From an uncultured Phascolarctobacterium sp. (GTDB lineage: Bacteria > Bacillota > Negativicutes > Acidaminococcales > Acidaminococcaceae), in NCBI GenBank assembly GCA_937901335.1, contig CALCHC010000013.1:1-23997 (forward strand): a DNA stretch of 23,997 nt, given 5' to 3'. Positions within the stretch are counted from its first letter, which is position 1, and every line of letters starts with the position of its first letter. Below, in pieces: positions 23,734 through 23,997 of the stretch. The translations under genes and the position numbers were made by a program. The notes under the pieces are model-generated. The model did no database searches. It saw only the letters and a program-made list of their open reading frames with translations, and had not been told where the DNA came from.

Positions 23734-23898
23734 CAAGGAAGCCTAGCGAGTGATACCGCCAAGCTTTCCTCAGAGTATTTTGAGTACAGAAAAGCCGGCT
23801 ATGTCACAGTAGCTGGCTTTTACTGTTTCTTGATGTAAATTCTAATACTAAAGGCACAGACCTACAATATGTAAGTCTGTGCCTTTTAGTTATTTTTT
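23734..23898 (+). ncRNA. Candidate structured small RNA
   Basis: A transcript from the promoter at 23699-23727 to the terminator at 23850-23898 would be about 165 nt. Three hairpins can be drawn. Hairpin A pairs 23736-23742 with 23763-23770, with a one-base bulge and a possible inner GCG/CGC pairing. Hairpin B (23786-23826) is a stem of about 16 pairs with one G-U pair and one bulge, closed by TGTCACAG. Hairpin C is the terminator. The RNA resembles no riboswitch or housekeeping RNA that I can recognise. A 20-codon GTG-start frame (23750 to the TAG ending at 23812) follows AAGGAA, so a short peptide cannot be excluded. The right-hand neighbour is convergent with it. Confidence 0.4.
23850..23898. 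terminator. Terminator between the candidate RNA and the outer-membrane protein gene
   Basis: Arms AAAGGCACAGAC (23850-23861) and its complement (23875-23886) pair perfectly, with three more pairs after one mismatch. On the + strand the stem runs into TTTTAGTTATTTTTT. On the minus strand the tail is TTTAGTATTAG, weaker, but it may also serve the gene ending at 23913. Confidence 0.8.
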
Positions 23899-23912
23899 AG
23901 AGTATGAAGTTA

Positions 23913-23997
23913 TTAGAAAGCATAATTCGCTTGCACACTTCCACTAAAGCCTTCGCGTTGTCCAACGTAAGCACGACCATTCAAGTCAATGCTCCAT
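23913..23997 (-). CDS. C-terminus of an outer-membrane beta-barrel protein, autotransporter-like (partial)
   Basis: The minus strand reads into the window from the right edge and ends with TAA at 23915-23913. The 28 visible residues include NGRAYVGQREGF and end SGSVQANYAF. Alternating polar and hydrophobic residues, two short strands and a terminal phenylalanine are the usual end of an autotransporter or similar barrel, where the last aromatic residue is part of the signal read by the BAM assembly machinery. This supports a bacterium with an outer membrane. Most of the gene lies outside the window, so the passenger or exact family cannot be named. Confidence 0.7.
   Translation of the reverse strand, partial: WSIDLNGRAYVGQREGFSGSVQANYAF

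Noticed and set aside
23611..23838. A 75-codon + strand open frame across the intergenic region near 23700
   Set aside because: It spans a terminator and starts before the only good promoter. There is no ribosome-binding site, and the repeated look of its end comes from the inverted repeat of hairpin B. I treated the stretch as a candidate RNA instead.
23734..23898. A riboswitch or 6S RNA reading of the hairpins
   Set aside because: No conserved core of a riboswitch class I know (for example c-di-GMP, fluoride or manganese) is visible. No same-strand gene follows the terminator, and the 5' and 3' ends do not pair as in 6S RNA.
1..23997. tRNA or rRNA genes, CRISPR arrays and insertion sequences
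   Set aside because: I saw no cloverleaf, no evenly spaced repeats and no transposase-like frame anywhere in the window.

Overview
The window looks like chromosome from a Negativicutes bacterium (a Firmicutes lineage with an outer membrane), most likely close to Phascolarctobacterium or another Acidaminococcaceae. The gene order is a Firmicutes one: an asp23/amaP block followed by nusB, xseA, xseB, ispA, dxs, tlyA, argR and recN on one strand. The right edge, however, holds the last codons of what looks like an outer-membrane beta-barrel protein ending in an aromatic residue, which fits a diderm Firmicute. The genus is inferred from gene content and moderate GC, not from a database match.

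Layout. 1-120 is the tail of an unidentified + strand gene. 289-2595 is an AT-rich, single-chain restriction-modification enzyme: a PD-(D/E)xK nuclease, an N6-adenine methylase and one target-recognition domain. It has its own promoter and terminators and looks acquired. 2679-5603 (-) is an M16C zinc metallopeptidase. 5755-5940 (+) is a small ribbon-helix-helix regulator with a near-consensus promoter and a palindrome at its predicted transcription start. 6013-9501 (-) is a three-gene TAXI-type TRAP transport operon: lipoprotein receptor, DUF1850 protein, fused permease. A strong intrinsic terminator lies inside the first codons of the DUF1850 gene. 9701-10069 (+) encodes an unrecognised 122-residue protein with an EF-hand-like loop.

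10113-23491 is one long minus-strand gene run with overlaps or very short gaps. In transcription order it is asp23, amaP, DUF2273, nusB, a tsaD-like paralogue, xseA, xseB, ispA, dxs, tlyA, nadK, argR, recN, a Nudix hydrolase, a 515-residue orphan and a zinc-ribbon membrane protein. It combines envelope-stress proteins, transcription antitermination, exonuclease VII, isoprenoid precursor synthesis, ribosomal RNA methylation, NADP supply, arginine control and recombination repair.

23572-23912 has no convincing protein gene. It contains a bidirectional terminator, then a near-consensus + strand promoter that appears to drive a structured RNA of about 165 nt ending in its own terminator. This candidate RNA and the terminator embedded in the DUF1850 coding sequence are the two least ordinary signals in the window.
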